NCBI GenBank assembly: GCA_023426545.1
Contig: JAFAAN010000034.1
Coordinates: 1-64,000 of the forward strand
Origin: Pseudomonadota bacterium
Lineage (GTDB): Bacteria > Myxococcota > Myxococcia > Myxococcales > Myxococcaceae
Length of the DNA: 64,000 bases
Direction of reading: 5' to 3'
The notes under the pieces were generated by a model that searched no databases, was not told the DNA's origin, and was given only the letters and a program-made list of their open reading frames with translations. A program made the position numbers and the translations under genes. Below, piece by piece: positions 17,297-25,546 of this stretch. The first letter of the stretch is position 1. The number at the start of each line of letters is the position of its first letter.

Positions 17297-18033
17297 GGAA
17301 GCTCATCCGAGGTCTATTGGATTTTCAGCTCAACGCCCGCTCGAAACATCGGGAGAAGTTCGCGTTGCTGGCGCAGGGGCAGAAGCCCGATTGCCTCTTC
17401 ATCGCCTGCGCGGACAGCCGCGTCGTGCCGAACCTGCTGGTGTCGACCGACCCCGGTGACCTCTTCGTGGTTCGCAACGTGGGCAACATGATGCCGCCGT
17501 CGGATGCCAAAGGGCTCTCGACGGGGGACCAGTCCGAGGCCGCCGCGCTGGAGTTCTCGCTCCGCCACCTGCTGGTGGAGGACATCGTGGTGTGCGGCCA
17601 CTCGAGCTGCGGCGCGATGCATGCCGTCCTCGGCGGCGGCGAGTGTCCCGACCACCCGAACCTCTGCGCCTGGCTCGAGCACGGCAAGCCCGCGCTCCAG
17701 CGGATGAAGGACCACCCGGAGCTGGGCGCGGGGCTGCCGGACCACGACCGTCTGTCCATGAACAATGTCCTGGTGCAGATGGAGCACGTCGCCAGCTATC
17801 CGTGCGTGAAGGAGCGCCTCGTGGCGGGCACGCTGCGACTGCACGGCTGGTGGTTCGACATCGGCACCGCGCAGGTCCATGCCTGGCGCGCGAACCAGGG
17901 CCGGTTCATCCCCATGGATGAGCTGGTGGGGGAGGCCCTGCTGCGCGAGCTCGGCTCGGACTGCGTCGCCCCCGAGGTGCTCCCGAATGGCAACGGCGCC
18001 CCGCACCTGTCCGTGGCCGCCAGCAACTCGTGA
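17293..18033 (+). CDS. Beta-class carbonic anhydrase
   Basis: A 246-residue zinc enzyme interconverting CO2 and bicarbonate in the cytoplasm. The full ligand set is visible: Cys39 and Asp41 in CADSRV, His103 and Cys106 in GHSSCGAM. The Asp/Arg dyad (Asp41, Arg43) is present. Length and the C-terminal segment LHGWWFDIGTAQVHAW fit the beta class. The GTG start at 17293 overlaps the SulP stop. Coupling to SulP suggests that it converts imported bicarbonate to CO2, or traps CO2 as bicarbonate, for carboxylases such as acetyl-CoA carboxylase (inference). Confidence 0.95.
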   Translation: MRKLIRGLLDFQLNARSKHREKFALLAQGQKPDCLFIACADSRVVPNLLVSTDPGDLFVVRNVGNMMPPSDAKGLSTGDQSEAAALEFSLRHLLVEDIVVCGHSSCGAMHAVLGGGECPDHPNLCAWLEHGKPALQRMKDHPELGAGLPDHDRLSMNNVLVQMEHVASYPCVKERLVAGTLRLHGWWFDIGTAQVHAWRANQGRFIPMDELVGEALLRELGSDCVAPEVLPNGNGAPHLSVAASNS

Positions 18034-18128
18034 CGGCGGCGGAGCAGGCGGGCAGGGGAGCCGGCCGGCCGGCGCCGCTCTCCGGTGGCAAATGACGGGG
18101 GAGGAGGGGAGGATGGGCCACGAGCTCC

Positions 18129-18971
18129 ATGACTCCCTTCCTCTTCATGCTCGTCGTCCTGGGATTCTCCGTGGGCGCGGGACTGCTGGGTTCGCTCCTG
18201 GGCATCGGGGGCGGGCTCATCCTGATTCCCGTGCTCACGCTGCTCCTGAAGGTGGACATCCAGTACGCGGTGGGGGCGTCCATCGTCTCCGTCATCGCGA
18301 CGTCCAGCGGCGCCGCGGCGGCCTACGTCCGGGACCGGATGGCCAACACCCGCGTCGCCATGTTCCTGGAGCTGGCCACCACGGCGGGGGCGCTCAGCGG
18401 CGCCTTCCTGTCGGGCCTGGTGGGAGGGCGCGGCGTCTACCTCGTGTTCGGCGCCGTCATGGCGTGGTCCGCGCTGGTGATGCTGAAGCGGATGCGCGTG
18501 GGCGGGGAGGCGCCGGTGCCGGCGGATTCGCTGGCGGACCGGCTGGCGCTGCACGGCAGCTACTGGGATGAGGCCCAGGGGCGCGAGGTGGCCTACCGCG
18601 TGACGCGGCCGCTCGCCGGGCTGGGGTTGATGTACGTGGCGGGCACGGTGAGCGGCATGCTGGGCATCGGCTCCGGCGCGCTGAAGGTGCCGGCCATGGA
18701 CCTGGCCATGCGGCTGCCGCTCAAGGTGTCCACGGCGACCAGCAACTTCATGATTGGCGTGACGGCGGCGGCCAGCGCGGGCGTCTACTTCGCGCGCGGC
18801 AACATCGACCCGTTCATCGCGGGGCCGGTGTGCGTGGGCGTCACGCTGGGCGCGTGGCTGGGCTCTCGCCACCTGATGGCCCGGGTCACCGGCACGTGGC
18901 TGCGCGCGCTCTTCGTGGGCGTGCTGCTGTGGGTGGCCTTCGAGATGCTGCGCAAGGGGTGGGGACCATGA
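18129..18971 (+). CDS. TauE/SafE-family membrane exporter
   Basis: A 280-residue polytopic membrane protein in two homologous halves. Each begins with a GxLxGIGG-type motif: LLGSLLGIGGGLILIPVL near the N-terminus and VSGMLGIGSGALKVPAMD in the middle. About seven helices are predicted. The family (TauE/SafE/YfcA) exports sulfite, sulfonates or related organic anions. It begins 95 bp after the carbonic anhydrase gene, so it may belong to the same transcript, although the gap holds a 14-bp GCCGGC-type palindrome (18060-18073) that could end or attenuate it. Substrate unknown. Confidence 0.88.
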   Translation: MTPFLFMLVVLGFSVGAGLLGSLLGIGGGLILIPVLTLLLKVDIQYAVGASIVSVIATSSGAAAAYVRDRMANTRVAMFLELATTAGALSGAFLSGLVGGRGVYLVFGAVMAWSALVMLKRMRVGGEAPVPADSLADRLALHGSYWDEAQGREVAYRVTRPLAGLGLMYVAGTVSGMLGIGSGALKVPAMDLAMRLPLKVSTATSNFMIGVTAAASAGVYFARGNIDPFIAGPVCVGVTLGAWLGSRHLMARVTGTWLRALFVGVLLWVAFEMLRKGWGP

Positions 18972-19420
18972 GCGGCGCGTCCACGCCCGGGCCACACGGC
19001 CCCGAGGCCACCACCGCGGCGCTTCGCGACGGCGCGGAGGGCTCGCAGCTCCAGCCGGAGCTGCTCATCAGCGACCTGCTGCGCTACGGCGTGGCCGCGA
19101 GCCTGTCGCTGGTGACGCTGGGCACCGTGGTGACCTTCTTCCGCCACCCGGACTACCTCGTCTCGACCGAGGCGCTGCAGCGCCTCACCTCGCCGCACCC
19201 GGTGCCGCACACGCTGCGGGACGTGATGGAGGGCGCGCTGGCCGCCCGGGGGCGGGCCTTCGTCATGGTGGGGCTGCTGGTGATGATGGCCGTGCCGGTG
19301 ATGCGCGTGGCCCTGTCGCTGCTCATCTTCCGCCAGCAGAAGGACCGGCTCTACGTGGGCATCACCGCCGCGGTGCTGGCCATGCTCGTCCTGTCCTTCC
19401 TGTTGGGCGCGGTGCACTGA
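18968..19420 (+). CDS. DUF1634 membrane protein, TauE partner
   Basis: A 150-residue protein with a polar N-terminal tail of about 40 residues and three helices (about 42-60, 97-118, 128-147). The layout and its position directly after a TauE-like gene are characteristic of DUF1634 proteins. Its ATG overlaps the TauE stop (ATGA), arguing for a joint membrane complex. No catalytic residues are visible and the function is unknown. It ends 12 bp before the convergent sixA stop. Confidence 0.8.
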   Translation: MSGASTPGPHGPEATTAALRDGAEGSQLQPELLISDLLRYGVAASLSLVTLGTVVTFFRHPDYLVSTEALQRLTSPHPVPHTLRDVMEGALAARGRAFVMVGLLVMMAVPVMRVALSLLIFRQQKDRLYVGITAAVLAMLVLSFLLGAVH

Positions 19421-19432
19421 CGCCGCGGTGGG

Positions 19433-19930
19433 TCAGCGCGCGTTTCCCGGGCGCTTCAGCGGCTTGCCCGGCGTGGCCCACCACGTGAGCGTGAAGCCGC
19501 CATCGTTGAGCGGGTGCAGGGCCAGCACCGCGCCCTTGCGCAGCTTGTCCGGCAGCTCATGCTGCAGGGCGCGCTGGGCCGCGCGCTCCAGTGAGGGGTT
19601 GTGCCCCACCAGCGCCCAGCCCGCGCCGCGCTCGCGCGCGAGGTCGACGATGCGCTTGTGCGCGCCGCGCTGGGGCATCAGCGCGGGGTGGACCTCCACG
19701 CCGGACACGCCGAAGGCCTCCGCGAGCAGCTCCGCCGTCTGGACCGCTCTCACCAGCGGACTGGTGAGGATGCCCCGAAGCGGCGTGAGGCGCGCCAGCT
19801 TGCGCGCGTGGTGGCGGAAGGCGGCCCGGCCCTCCGGGGTGAGGGCGCGCGCCTCGTCGCCCAGGGCGTGGGAGTCCTCCGCGACGGCGTGGCGGACGAA
19901 CAGCAACGGCAGCTCGCGAGCAGAAGGCAT
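19433..19930 (-). CDS. sixA: SixA-type phosphohistidine phosphatase
   Basis: A 165-residue member of the histidine phosphatase superfamily. The catalytic His lies in LFVRHAVAED, the second Arg in LTSPLVRAVQTAE, and the second His in VGHNPSLE. It is short, with the RHA motif (SixA type, not RHG), so it probably removes phosphate from phosphohistidine, for example on Hpt domains; other substrates are possible. Single gene, convergent with the DUF1634 gene and 60 bp downstream of the metallophosphoesterase gene. Confidence 0.85.
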   Translation of the reverse strand: MPSARELPLLFVRHAVAEDSHALGDEARALTPEGRAAFRHHARKLARLTPLRGILTSPLVRAVQTAELLAEAFGVSGVEVHPALMPQRGAHKRIVDLARERGAGWALVGHNPSLERAAQRALQHELPDKLRKGAVLALHPLNDGGFTLTWWATPGKPLKRPGNAR

Positions 19931-19990
19931 GGTGAGCGCCGTGAATCACTTCCCGGGGGGCGCGCGCAAGCAACGGCCTCGCGACAATGT

Positions 19991-20935
19991 CTACCCTTCG
20001 TAGTCGTTGAGCGCGTCCAGGGGGAGCGGCGCGGCGCCCGTCACGGTGCCGTCCAGGTCCGTGGGCAGCGAGGCGGGGTCGACCGCCGGGGCGGGGCGGC
20101 TGTCCATGGGCGTGGCCGCCGCGCGCGAGGCGGCGCCCGGCGGCGGACGCAGCACGGGGCCCGGCGGGGGCAGGCCGGAGTGGCGCCGAGCGGCCTCCAT
20201 CAGCGCGTGGTGATGGCGATAGCGCGCCTCCACCAGCTTGTGGACGAGCAGCGGGCCGCCCGGGACGCGGCGCGCGGTGAGGGCCTGGGTGGCCTTGCGC
20301 ACCGGGTAGCGCACGCGGCGAATCTGCACGCGCCAGCCCTTGGGCGTGAAGGTGAAGACGCCGTAGGCGGGGCGCAAATCCCCGTCCCGCGGGATGCCCG
20401 CGCTGGCCACGTCCGCGATGAGCATGCGCCCCACGCGGCGGCGGTAGGGGAAGTGCAGGTGCCCGAAGGCGCAGGCCGCCGCGTCCAGGTGGCTGAAGAA
20501 GCGGCGCACCGCGACGTCATCCAGCGTGGGGTCCAGCGACTCCTCGAGGTTGCGCGGGTTGGCGTGGCAGACGAAGAGGTCCTGCCCCTTGCGCGGCGTG
20601 TAGCGCACGGAGAAGGGCAGGGCGCCCAGCTTCTCCAGGTGCGCGCCGCCGAGCTGGTCGCGCGTCCAGCGCAGCAGCTCCGTCTTCCAGTGGTCCTTCT
20701 CCCGGTAGGCGCCCCCCAGGTAGTTGCCCGCGAGGTAGCAGTCGGTGTTGCCCATCAACACGGAGTCACACCGGTCGAAGAGCAGGTCCACCGTCTCCCG
20801 AGGGTGGGCGCCCCGCAGGGCCAGGTCGCCGGCGGCCACGATGTAGTCCGGGGCCACAGAGCGGGCGATGTCCTCGAGGACGGCCTCGCAGGCGGGAAGA
20901 TTGCCGTGAATGTCCGCGAGGATGGCGACCCGCAT
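19991..20935 (-). CDS. Calcineurin-like metallophosphoesterase (YfcE/MJ0936 type)
   Basis: A 314-residue enzyme whose metal ligands appear in order: DIHGN (first Asp/His), GDLALRG, GNTD, CHANPR and GHLHFPY. The catalytic domain covers about residues 1-225; the remaining Pro/Ala-rich tail has no recognised fold. It begins 12 bp after the PhoR-like kinase gene on the same strand, so it is probably the last gene of that operon. The substrate (phosphodiester, nucleotide or protein phosphate) cannot be predicted. Confidence 0.85.
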   Translation of the reverse strand: MRVAILADIHGNLPACEAVLEDIARSVAPDYIVAAGDLALRGAHPRETVDLLFDRCDSVLMGNTDCYLAGNYLGGAYREKDHWKTELLRWTRDQLGGAHLEKLGALPFSVRYTPRKGQDLFVCHANPRNLEESLDPTLDDVAVRRFFSHLDAAACAFGHLHFPYRRRVGRMLIADVASAGIPRDGDLRPAYGVFTFTPKGWRVQIRRVRYPVRKATQALTARRVPGGPLLVHKLVEARYRHHHALMEAARRHSGLPPPGPVLRPPPGAASRAAATPMDSRPAPAVDPASLPTDLDGTVTGAAPLPLDALNDYEG

Positions 20936-20947
20936 GGTCGGACCATC

Positions 20948-22309
20948 CTACCCCGTCGCCGCCTTCGGTGGAGCCGCCTGGGGCAGAAAAATGGTGAAGG
21001 TGCTCCCCCCGTTGGGTTGGCTCTCCACCTTGACCTCGCCGTCCATGGCCTGCAGCAGGTGCTTGACGATGGCCAGCCCCAGCCCGGTGCCGCCCGTATC
21101 CCGGCTGCGCCCCTTGTCCACCCGGTAGAAGCGCTCGAAGACGCGCGGCAGGTGCCTGGCCTCGATGCCCAGCCCCGAGTCCTTCACGCGCACCACGCAG
21201 CGTCCTGCCTCGCACGTTCCGTGAACGTCCACGCGTCCGCCGGGGGGCGTGTACTTCACCGCGTTGTCCAGAAGGTTGAGCAGCACCTGCTCCACGGCGC
21301 GAGTGTCCCCCACCGCGAGTAGATTCGAGGGGACGTGGAGTGAAATCGACTGGCCCTTGCCCTCGGCCTTGGGGCGCACGGTGTCCGCGGCGCGCGCGGC
21401 GGCGTCCGCCAGGGGGACGTGGGTGAGCGTCAGGCTCACCTCGCGCGCCTCCAGGCGCGACAGCTCCAGCAGCTCCTCCACCAGCTCGGACAGGCGCTCG
21501 GACTGGCGGTGGATGATCTCCACCATCTTCGGCGCCATGACGGGGTCGTTGAGGGCGCCGCCCTGGAGCGTCTCGGCGTAGCCCCGGATGGCGGTGATGG
21601 GCGTGCGCAGCTCGTGTGACACGTTGGCCACGAAGTCCTTGCGCACCTTCTCCAGCCGGCGCAGCTCGGTGACGTCATGGAAGACGGCGGCGCTGCCGGC
21701 CAGGTCCTTGGCCAGCGGCGTCACGCGGACGGAGAGGGTCCGGGGGAAGAGGCCCTCCAGCGTGAGCTCCAGGTGGCTGGAGGCGCCCTCGCGGCAGGCG
21801 CGCAGCACCGCGTCATGCAGCGCCTCGTTCCGGATGACGGCCAGGGGGCGCTGGCCGGTGAGGGCCGCGCCCGGGGCGGGCAGCAGGTTGCGGAGCGCGT
21901 CGTTGTGGCGCACCACGGTGCCGTCCGCGTCCGTTACCCAGATGCCCTCCGTCATGCCGTCCAGCACGGCGGTGAGGGTGCGGGCCTCCTGGGTGAGCCG
22001 GTCGGAGCGCGCGGACAGCTGCGCGTGGAGCGAGTCGATGGCGCCCTCGAGCCCGGCAATCTCCTCCAGCCGCTCCGGCACTCCGGGGGCGGGCGCGGGG
22101 CTGCCCTCTGCGCGGTCTCGCGTGTGGCGGGCCAGCAGGTCGAGCTGCCGCTGGAGGGTTCCGCGGCTCAGGCCCAGGGACATGAGCGAGCCGGCGAGCG
22201 CGACGAGCGCCGCGGCGACAACCTCCCTGGGGCCGTCCAGCACGGCGACGAGCACCGCGACGACCAGCGGCGGCAGCAGGAGGGGCAGGAGCGTGGCTCG
22301 CAGGGGCAT
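20948..22309 (-). CDS. PhoR-like sensor histidine kinase
   Basis: A 453-residue kinase. Two hydrophobic N-terminal helices (about 5-25 and 30-50) have almost no periplasmic loop, then a coiled linker and a PAS domain (about 112-212: VLDGMTEGIWVTDADG, FHDVTEL). The HisKA domain has His232 in VSHELRTPITA. The HATPase domain has LLDNAVKYTP, DSGLGI, FERFYRVDKGRSR and GTGLGLAIVKH. Lack of a sensor loop plus PAS is the PhoR pattern; PhoR senses phosphate through Pst/PhoU. It is downstream of a PhoB-type regulator gene by 13 bp. It may serve the pst-linked PhoB, its neighbour, or both. Confidence 0.9.
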   Translation of the reverse strand: MPLRATLLPLLLPPLVVAVLVAVLDGPREVVAAALVALAGSLMSLGLSRGTLQRQLDLLARHTRDRAEGSPAPAPGVPERLEEIAGLEGAIDSLHAQLSARSDRLTQEARTLTAVLDGMTEGIWVTDADGTVVRHNDALRNLLPAPGAALTGQRPLAVIRNEALHDAVLRACREGASSHLELTLEGLFPRTLSVRVTPLAKDLAGSAAVFHDVTELRRLEKVRKDFVANVSHELRTPITAIRGYAETLQGGALNDPVMAPKMVEIIHRQSERLSELVEELLELSRLEAREVSLTLTHVPLADAAARAADTVRPKAEGKGQSISLHVPSNLLAVGDTRAVEQVLLNLLDNAVKYTPPGGRVDVHGTCEAGRCVVRVKDSGLGIEARHLPRVFERFYRVDKGRSRDTGGTGLGLAIVKHLLQAMDGEVKVESQPNGGSTFTIFLPQAAPPKAATG

Positions 22310-22322
22310 GGGGCGCCTCGCG

Positions 22323-23003
22323 TCACGGAGGGCTGAGCTTGTAGCCCACGCCGCGCACCGTTTCGATGATGTCCCCGGAGGGGCCCAGCTTCTCGCGCAG
22401 CCGCTTGATGTGCGTGTCCACGGTGCGGGTGTGGATCTCCGCCTGGATGCCCCAGACGTCCGACAGCAGCACCTCGCGCGTCTGCACCCGGTCGGAGCGC
22501 TCCAGCAGCGTGCGCAGCAGCCGGAACTCGAGCGCGGTGAGCAGCACCTCCTCGCCTTTCACCCGCACCTGGTGGCGCGTGGTGTCCAGGCTGATATCGC
22601 CGCAGGACAGCGCCGTGGACGGGCCGTCCTCGGCGTCCGCGCGGCGCAGCACCGCCTTGACGCGCAGGAGCAGCTCGCGCACGGAGAAGGGCTTCACCAC
22701 GTAGTCGTCCGCGCCCAGCTCCAGGCCCTGCACGCGGTCGGACTCCTGGCCCTTCGCGCTGACGATGATGACGGACGCCTTGCGCAGCTCGGTGTCGGCC
22801 TTGAGCATGCGCAGCACCTCGCTGCCCGCCACGTCCGGCAACATCAGGTCGAGCAGCACCAGGTCCGGCGGATGGGCTCGCGCCTTGGCGAGCCCGCCCG
22901 CGCCGGTGTTCGCCGTCTCCGTCTCGAAGCCCGCGGTTCGCAGGTTGTAGTCCACGAGGCCGGCGAGGTCCTGTTCGTCCTCGATAATCAGGATGCGCGA
23001 CAT
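22323..23003 (-). CDS. Second PhoB-type response regulator
   Basis: A 226-residue OmpR-family regulator. The receiver has acidic IEDE, phosphoacceptor Asp52 in LLDLMLPD, and Lys in VVKPFS. The winged helix has LTALEFRLLRTLLER, RVQTREVLLSDVWG, RTVDTHIKRLREKLG and VRGVGYKL. It is very similar to the regulator at 11738-12427, so the two are paralogues. It is followed by its probable kinase and preceded by a lipoprotein gene 25 bp upstream. Whether this or the pst-linked copy controls phosphate genes is open. Confidence 0.92.
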   Translation of the reverse strand: MSRILIIEDEQDLAGLVDYNLRTAGFETETANTGAGGLAKARAHPPDLVLLDLMLPDVAGSEVLRMLKADTELRKASVIIVSAKGQESDRVQGLELGADDYVVKPFSVRELLLRVKAVLRRADAEDGPSTALSCGDISLDTTRHQVRVKGEEVLLTALEFRLLRTLLERSDRVQTREVLLSDVWGIQAEIHTRTVDTHIKRLREKLGPSGDIIETVRGVGYKLSPP

Positions 23004-23028
23004 GAATTCCTCTCGAGTTCCGCCGCGC

Positions 23029-23532
23029 TCAGGGCGCGATGGACGGATTGCACGCTCCGCCGGTCAGCGTCAGGGGCGCGGCGATCAGCGGCGCGTTGTC
23101 GCCCGCGTTGACCTCCCGGAGGTAGTTGCACGAGCTGCCCAGGAAGCCCGGCGGCGTCCCCGTGGTGATGGCCTCGATGACGAGCGCGTAATCTCGGCCC
23201 ACCGGCACGTCCACCGCCAGCTCCAGGCTGCCACCCGATTGGAGGCTCGCCAGGTCTACCGGGAAGCGCAGGACGCGGCCCTCGCGGCCCTGGCCGTCCT
23301 TGAGCACCACCAGGTCGTCCCGCTTCACCTGGGTGCTCAGACAGGTGCGTTGCAGCTCGGTGCAGCTGCGGCTGGAGCCCCGCGTCAGCACGGCCACCTG
23401 GAGCGCCTGGACGTCGCCGGCCACCGCGCGCTCCATCGTCAGCGCGAGCCCGAAGCGGCCCGCGGGCTCGGCGTCGGGGCCACAGGCGGTGAGGGCGAGC
23501 AGCAGCAAGGGGGACAGGAGGCGGAGGCTCAT
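23029..23532 (-). CDS. Small lipoprotein of unknown function
   Basis: A 167-residue protein with a lipoprotein signal: MSLRLLSPLLLLALTAC, lipidated Cys17. The mature part is rich in beta-type hydrophobic alternation and has four further Cys residues (SCTELQRTC, SSCNY, GGACN) that may pair as disulfides in the periplasm. No family recognised. Its start overlaps the stop of the upstream TPR-like gene (ATGA) and it precedes the second PhoB gene, so it is probably co-expressed with that two-component system, perhaps as an accessory or target. Confidence 0.75.
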   Translation of the reverse strand: MSLRLLSPLLLLALTACGPDAEPAGRFGLALTMERAVAGDVQALQVAVLTRGSSRSCTELQRTCLSTQVKRDDLVVLKDGQGREGRVLRFPVDLASLQSGGSLELAVDVPVGRDYALVIEAITTGTPPGFLGSSCNYLREVNAGDNAPLIAAPLTLTGGACNPSIAP

Positions 23533-24464
23533 GGGGTGGAAGGCTCCACGCGAATGGTGATGGGGACGCGGCCCCGCTCCTCGCCGGAGGTCAGGGCCAC
23601 CACGCCGGCGGTCGCCCCGATGGCCACCGCGCCAACGCCCACCCAGAGCCAGGGGCTCTTGTACCAGGGACGTGAGGCGGCCCCGGCGGCGGTCCCGGCG
23701 CGCTGGGCCCGGGGCGCCACCTGGAAGATGAGCGGCATGAAGGAGTCCCCGCGGCCCGCGAGCCGGCGCTGCGCCGCGTCCGCGACCTCGAAGTAGTACT
23801 CCATCTCGTAGGCCTCGGGCTCGGAGGGGACCTCGTAGGCGGGCAGCACCGCGCGGTATTGCTCGCGGCTGCGGCCGTCGGGCGTGCGCTCCCGCGCGAA
23901 GTCCACCGAGCTGTAGGCCTCGTCACCGGCGCGCCGGTAGAAGAGGCGCGCGCGGGCGCCCAGCGCCAGGTCGTGGATGGTGGCCTCCACGACGACGGGC
24001 TCGCCACCGGGCGGGTCGGGGATGGGGTCCACGTCCAGGGTGACGGGGCGGACCCGCCGGCTCTTGATGTCCTCGCGGATGCGGGCGTAGAGGGCGCGCA
24101 GCTTGGGCGGCGCGGAGCGGGGGAGCTCGTAGTCCGGCCGGGCCTGGAGCAGCTTCTCGTAGGCATCGCGGGCCTGGGGCTCGTCGCCCAGGTACAGCGC
24201 CGTCAGCCCCAGCAGCCGGTAGAGCTCCACCAGCTGGTCGTCCGTCAGGTCTGGTGCGTCCAGACCCTCCAGGAGCGTGCGCCGCGCCTTCTCGAACTCG
24301 CCCTGGTCGAGCTGCTCGCGGGCCTCGGTGATGGCCGGGCTCGCCGGGCCCAGCTGCGAGAAAACGGGCTCCGGGAAGAAGGGCTGGCTCCAGCCCGGGC
24401 GGGCCGCCAGGCCCAGCACCAGGAGGAGGACCCACCCGCGCAACCGCCTGCAGTGTCCGTGCAT
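23529..24464 (-). CDS. Exported TPR-like protein with C-terminal membrane anchor
   Basis: A 311-residue protein. A signal peptide (GWVLLLVLGLAARPGWS) is followed by helical TPR-like repeats (about 40-125: EAREQLDQGEFEKARRTL, LLGLTALYLGDEPQARDAY), a beta-rich domain (about 140-255: GEPVVVEATIHD, FYRRAGDEAYSS) and one helix near the C-terminus (WLWVGVGAVAIGATAGVVAL). The active region would face the periplasm. This layout recurs in myxobacterial hypothetical proteins. First gene of the minus-strand operon with the lipoprotein, PhoB2, PhoR and phosphoesterase. Function unknown. Confidence 0.75.
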   Translation of the reverse strand: MHGHCRRLRGWVLLLVLGLAARPGWSQPFFPEPVFSQLGPASPAITEAREQLDQGEFEKARRTLLEGLDAPDLTDDQLVELYRLLGLTALYLGDEPQARDAYEKLLQARPDYELPRSAPPKLRALYARIREDIKSRRVRPVTLDVDPIPDPPGGEPVVVEATIHDLALGARARLFYRRAGDEAYSSVDFARERTPDGRSREQYRAVLPAYEVPSEPEAYEMEYYFEVADAAQRRLAGRGDSFMPLIFQVAPRAQRAGTAAGAASRPWYKSPWLWVGVGAVAIGATAGVVALTSGEERGRVPITIRVEPSTP

Positions 24465-24567
24465 CGATCCGAACCTATCAAAACGTTATTGGGAGAATCC
24501 ACGAAGGCCGGCCCACTGGGGGTGACGGCGTGGTGACATCTTCGTGGCGGTGAAGCACGTGGGCGTG

Positions 24568-24596
24568 TTGACGCTGGGGGGGCTGCCCTCTATGTT
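24568..24596 (+). promoter_or_regulatory. Sigma-70 promoter of yceD
   Basis: TTGACG, 17-bp spacer, TATGTT. The predicted start near 24603 leaves a 25-base leader before the yceD ATG. Both hexamers stand out against the GC-rich background. Confidence 0.65.
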
Positions 24597-24627
24597 GCGC
24601 GCCCCTTTTTGCCTGGAAGTAGCGTAA

Positions 24628-25227
24628 ATGCTCGTAAAGGTTGAACAAATCAAGGAGACGGGGCTGAAGCTGGACGAGCCCATCGGTCTCGAGCTGCTCG
24701 GTGACGCGCTGGGTGGCGCTGCCTCCGGCGTGGACACGGGTTTTCGGGCCACGGCCCCGTCGACGCTGAAGGCGTCGTTGCGCAAGGTGAGCGGCGGCGT
24801 GCTGCTGGAAGGGCAGTTCACGGTGGACGTGACGAGCCCCTGCAAGCGCTGCCTCGCCGACGTGTCGATGGCCGTCCCGGTGTCCTTCACGCTCAACCTG
24901 GTGCCGGAGTCCCTGGCGCGGGGGGACGACTTCGTGGACGACGAGAGGTCCATGGAGAAGAAGGAGCGCAGCCAGGGCGAGTCCGGCGGCTCCTTCGAGC
25001 TGGAGGACGCGGATCAGGAACTCTTCGACGGGAAGACCATCGACCTGACCCCCATCGTCCGGGAGCAGCTGCTGCTGGCCCTGCCGATGAACGCGGTGTG
25101 CCGCGAGGACTGCAAGGGGCTGTGCTCGCAGTGCGGCGCCAACCGCAACGAGGTCGCCTGCGCCTGCGACACCCGGCCCGTGGACCCGCGGCTGGCGCCC
25201 CTGAAGAACATCAAGCTCAACAACTGA
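24628..25227 (+). CDS. yceD: YceD/DUF177 protein, ribosomal RNA accumulation factor
   Basis: A 199-residue DUF177 protein. The family shows CxxC near the middle (SPCKRCLADV) and a C-terminal zinc-like cluster CREDCKGLCSQCGANRN followed by ACACD. It is needed for 23S rRNA accumulation in other bacteria and in plastids. It is normally the gene just before rpmF in an operon; here rpmF is next but on the opposite strand, with a strong hairpin between them. An acidic insert (about 95-130) is longer than in E. coli. The ATG follows its own sigma-70 promoter. Confidence 0.9.
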   Translation: MLVKVEQIKETGLKLDEPIGLELLGDALGGAASGVDTGFRATAPSTLKASLRKVSGGVLLEGQFTVDVTSPCKRCLADVSMAVPVSFTLNLVPESLARGDDFVDDERSMEKKERSQGESGGSFELEDADQELFDGKTIDLTPIVREQLLLALPMNAVCREDCKGLCSQCGANRNEVACACDTRPVDPRLAPLKNIKLNN

Positions 25228-25270
25228 GGCTGGGCGGCGGCGCCACTTCCCGGAAGGGAGGTGGCCCGGA

Positions 25271-25315
25271 ACGACGAGGGCCGCGTCCTCCTGGAGTGGA
25301 GGCGCGGCCCGTCGT
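25271..25315. terminator. Bidirectional terminator between yceD and rpmF
   Basis: A long GC-rich hairpin: ACGACGAGGGCCGCG... pairs with ...CGCGGCCCGTCGT through about 18 bp with small bulges. It is placed between the convergent yceD and rpmF stops, and no T-run is needed in this GC-rich setting. Confidence 0.75.
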
Positions 25316-25357
25316 GCTTCAAGGCGTCCGGCGATGGACGCTGTCTTCAGCTGTGGG

Positions 25358-25546
25358 TCAGGCCTCGACCTGCGCCACCACCTCACGGCCCTTGTACTGG
25401 CCGCAGGACGTGCAGGCGCGGTGAGGCATCACCGGCTCCTTGCAGTTCGGGCACTTGGTCACCTGCACGGCGCTCCGCAGGTTGTTGTTGGCCGCACGGC
25501 GGCGGTCACGACGCATCTTGGAAGTACGCTTCTTGGGGACACCCAC
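25358..25546 (-). CDS. rpmF: 50S ribosomal protein L32
   Basis: A 62-residue L32. It has the N-terminus MGVPKKRTSKMRRDRRRA, then a zinc ribbon with CPNC and CTSC (the C+ form that binds Zn2+), and ends soon after CGQYKGREV. Length is normal. It lies on the minus strand between yceD (+) and plsX (+), although in most bacteria yceD-rpmF-plsX run in one direction. It therefore has its own promoter (25729-25757) and a leader of about 175 bases. Confidence 0.97.
   Translation of the reverse strand: MGVPKKRTSKMRRDRRRAANNNLRSAVQVTKCPNCKEPVMPHRACTSCGQYKGREVVAQVEA

Noticed and set aside
20936..20947. TAGGAT box before the metallophosphoesterase as an internal promoter
   Set aside because: No -35, and AGGATGG may act as a ribosome site; the short gap to the kinase gene favours co-transcription.
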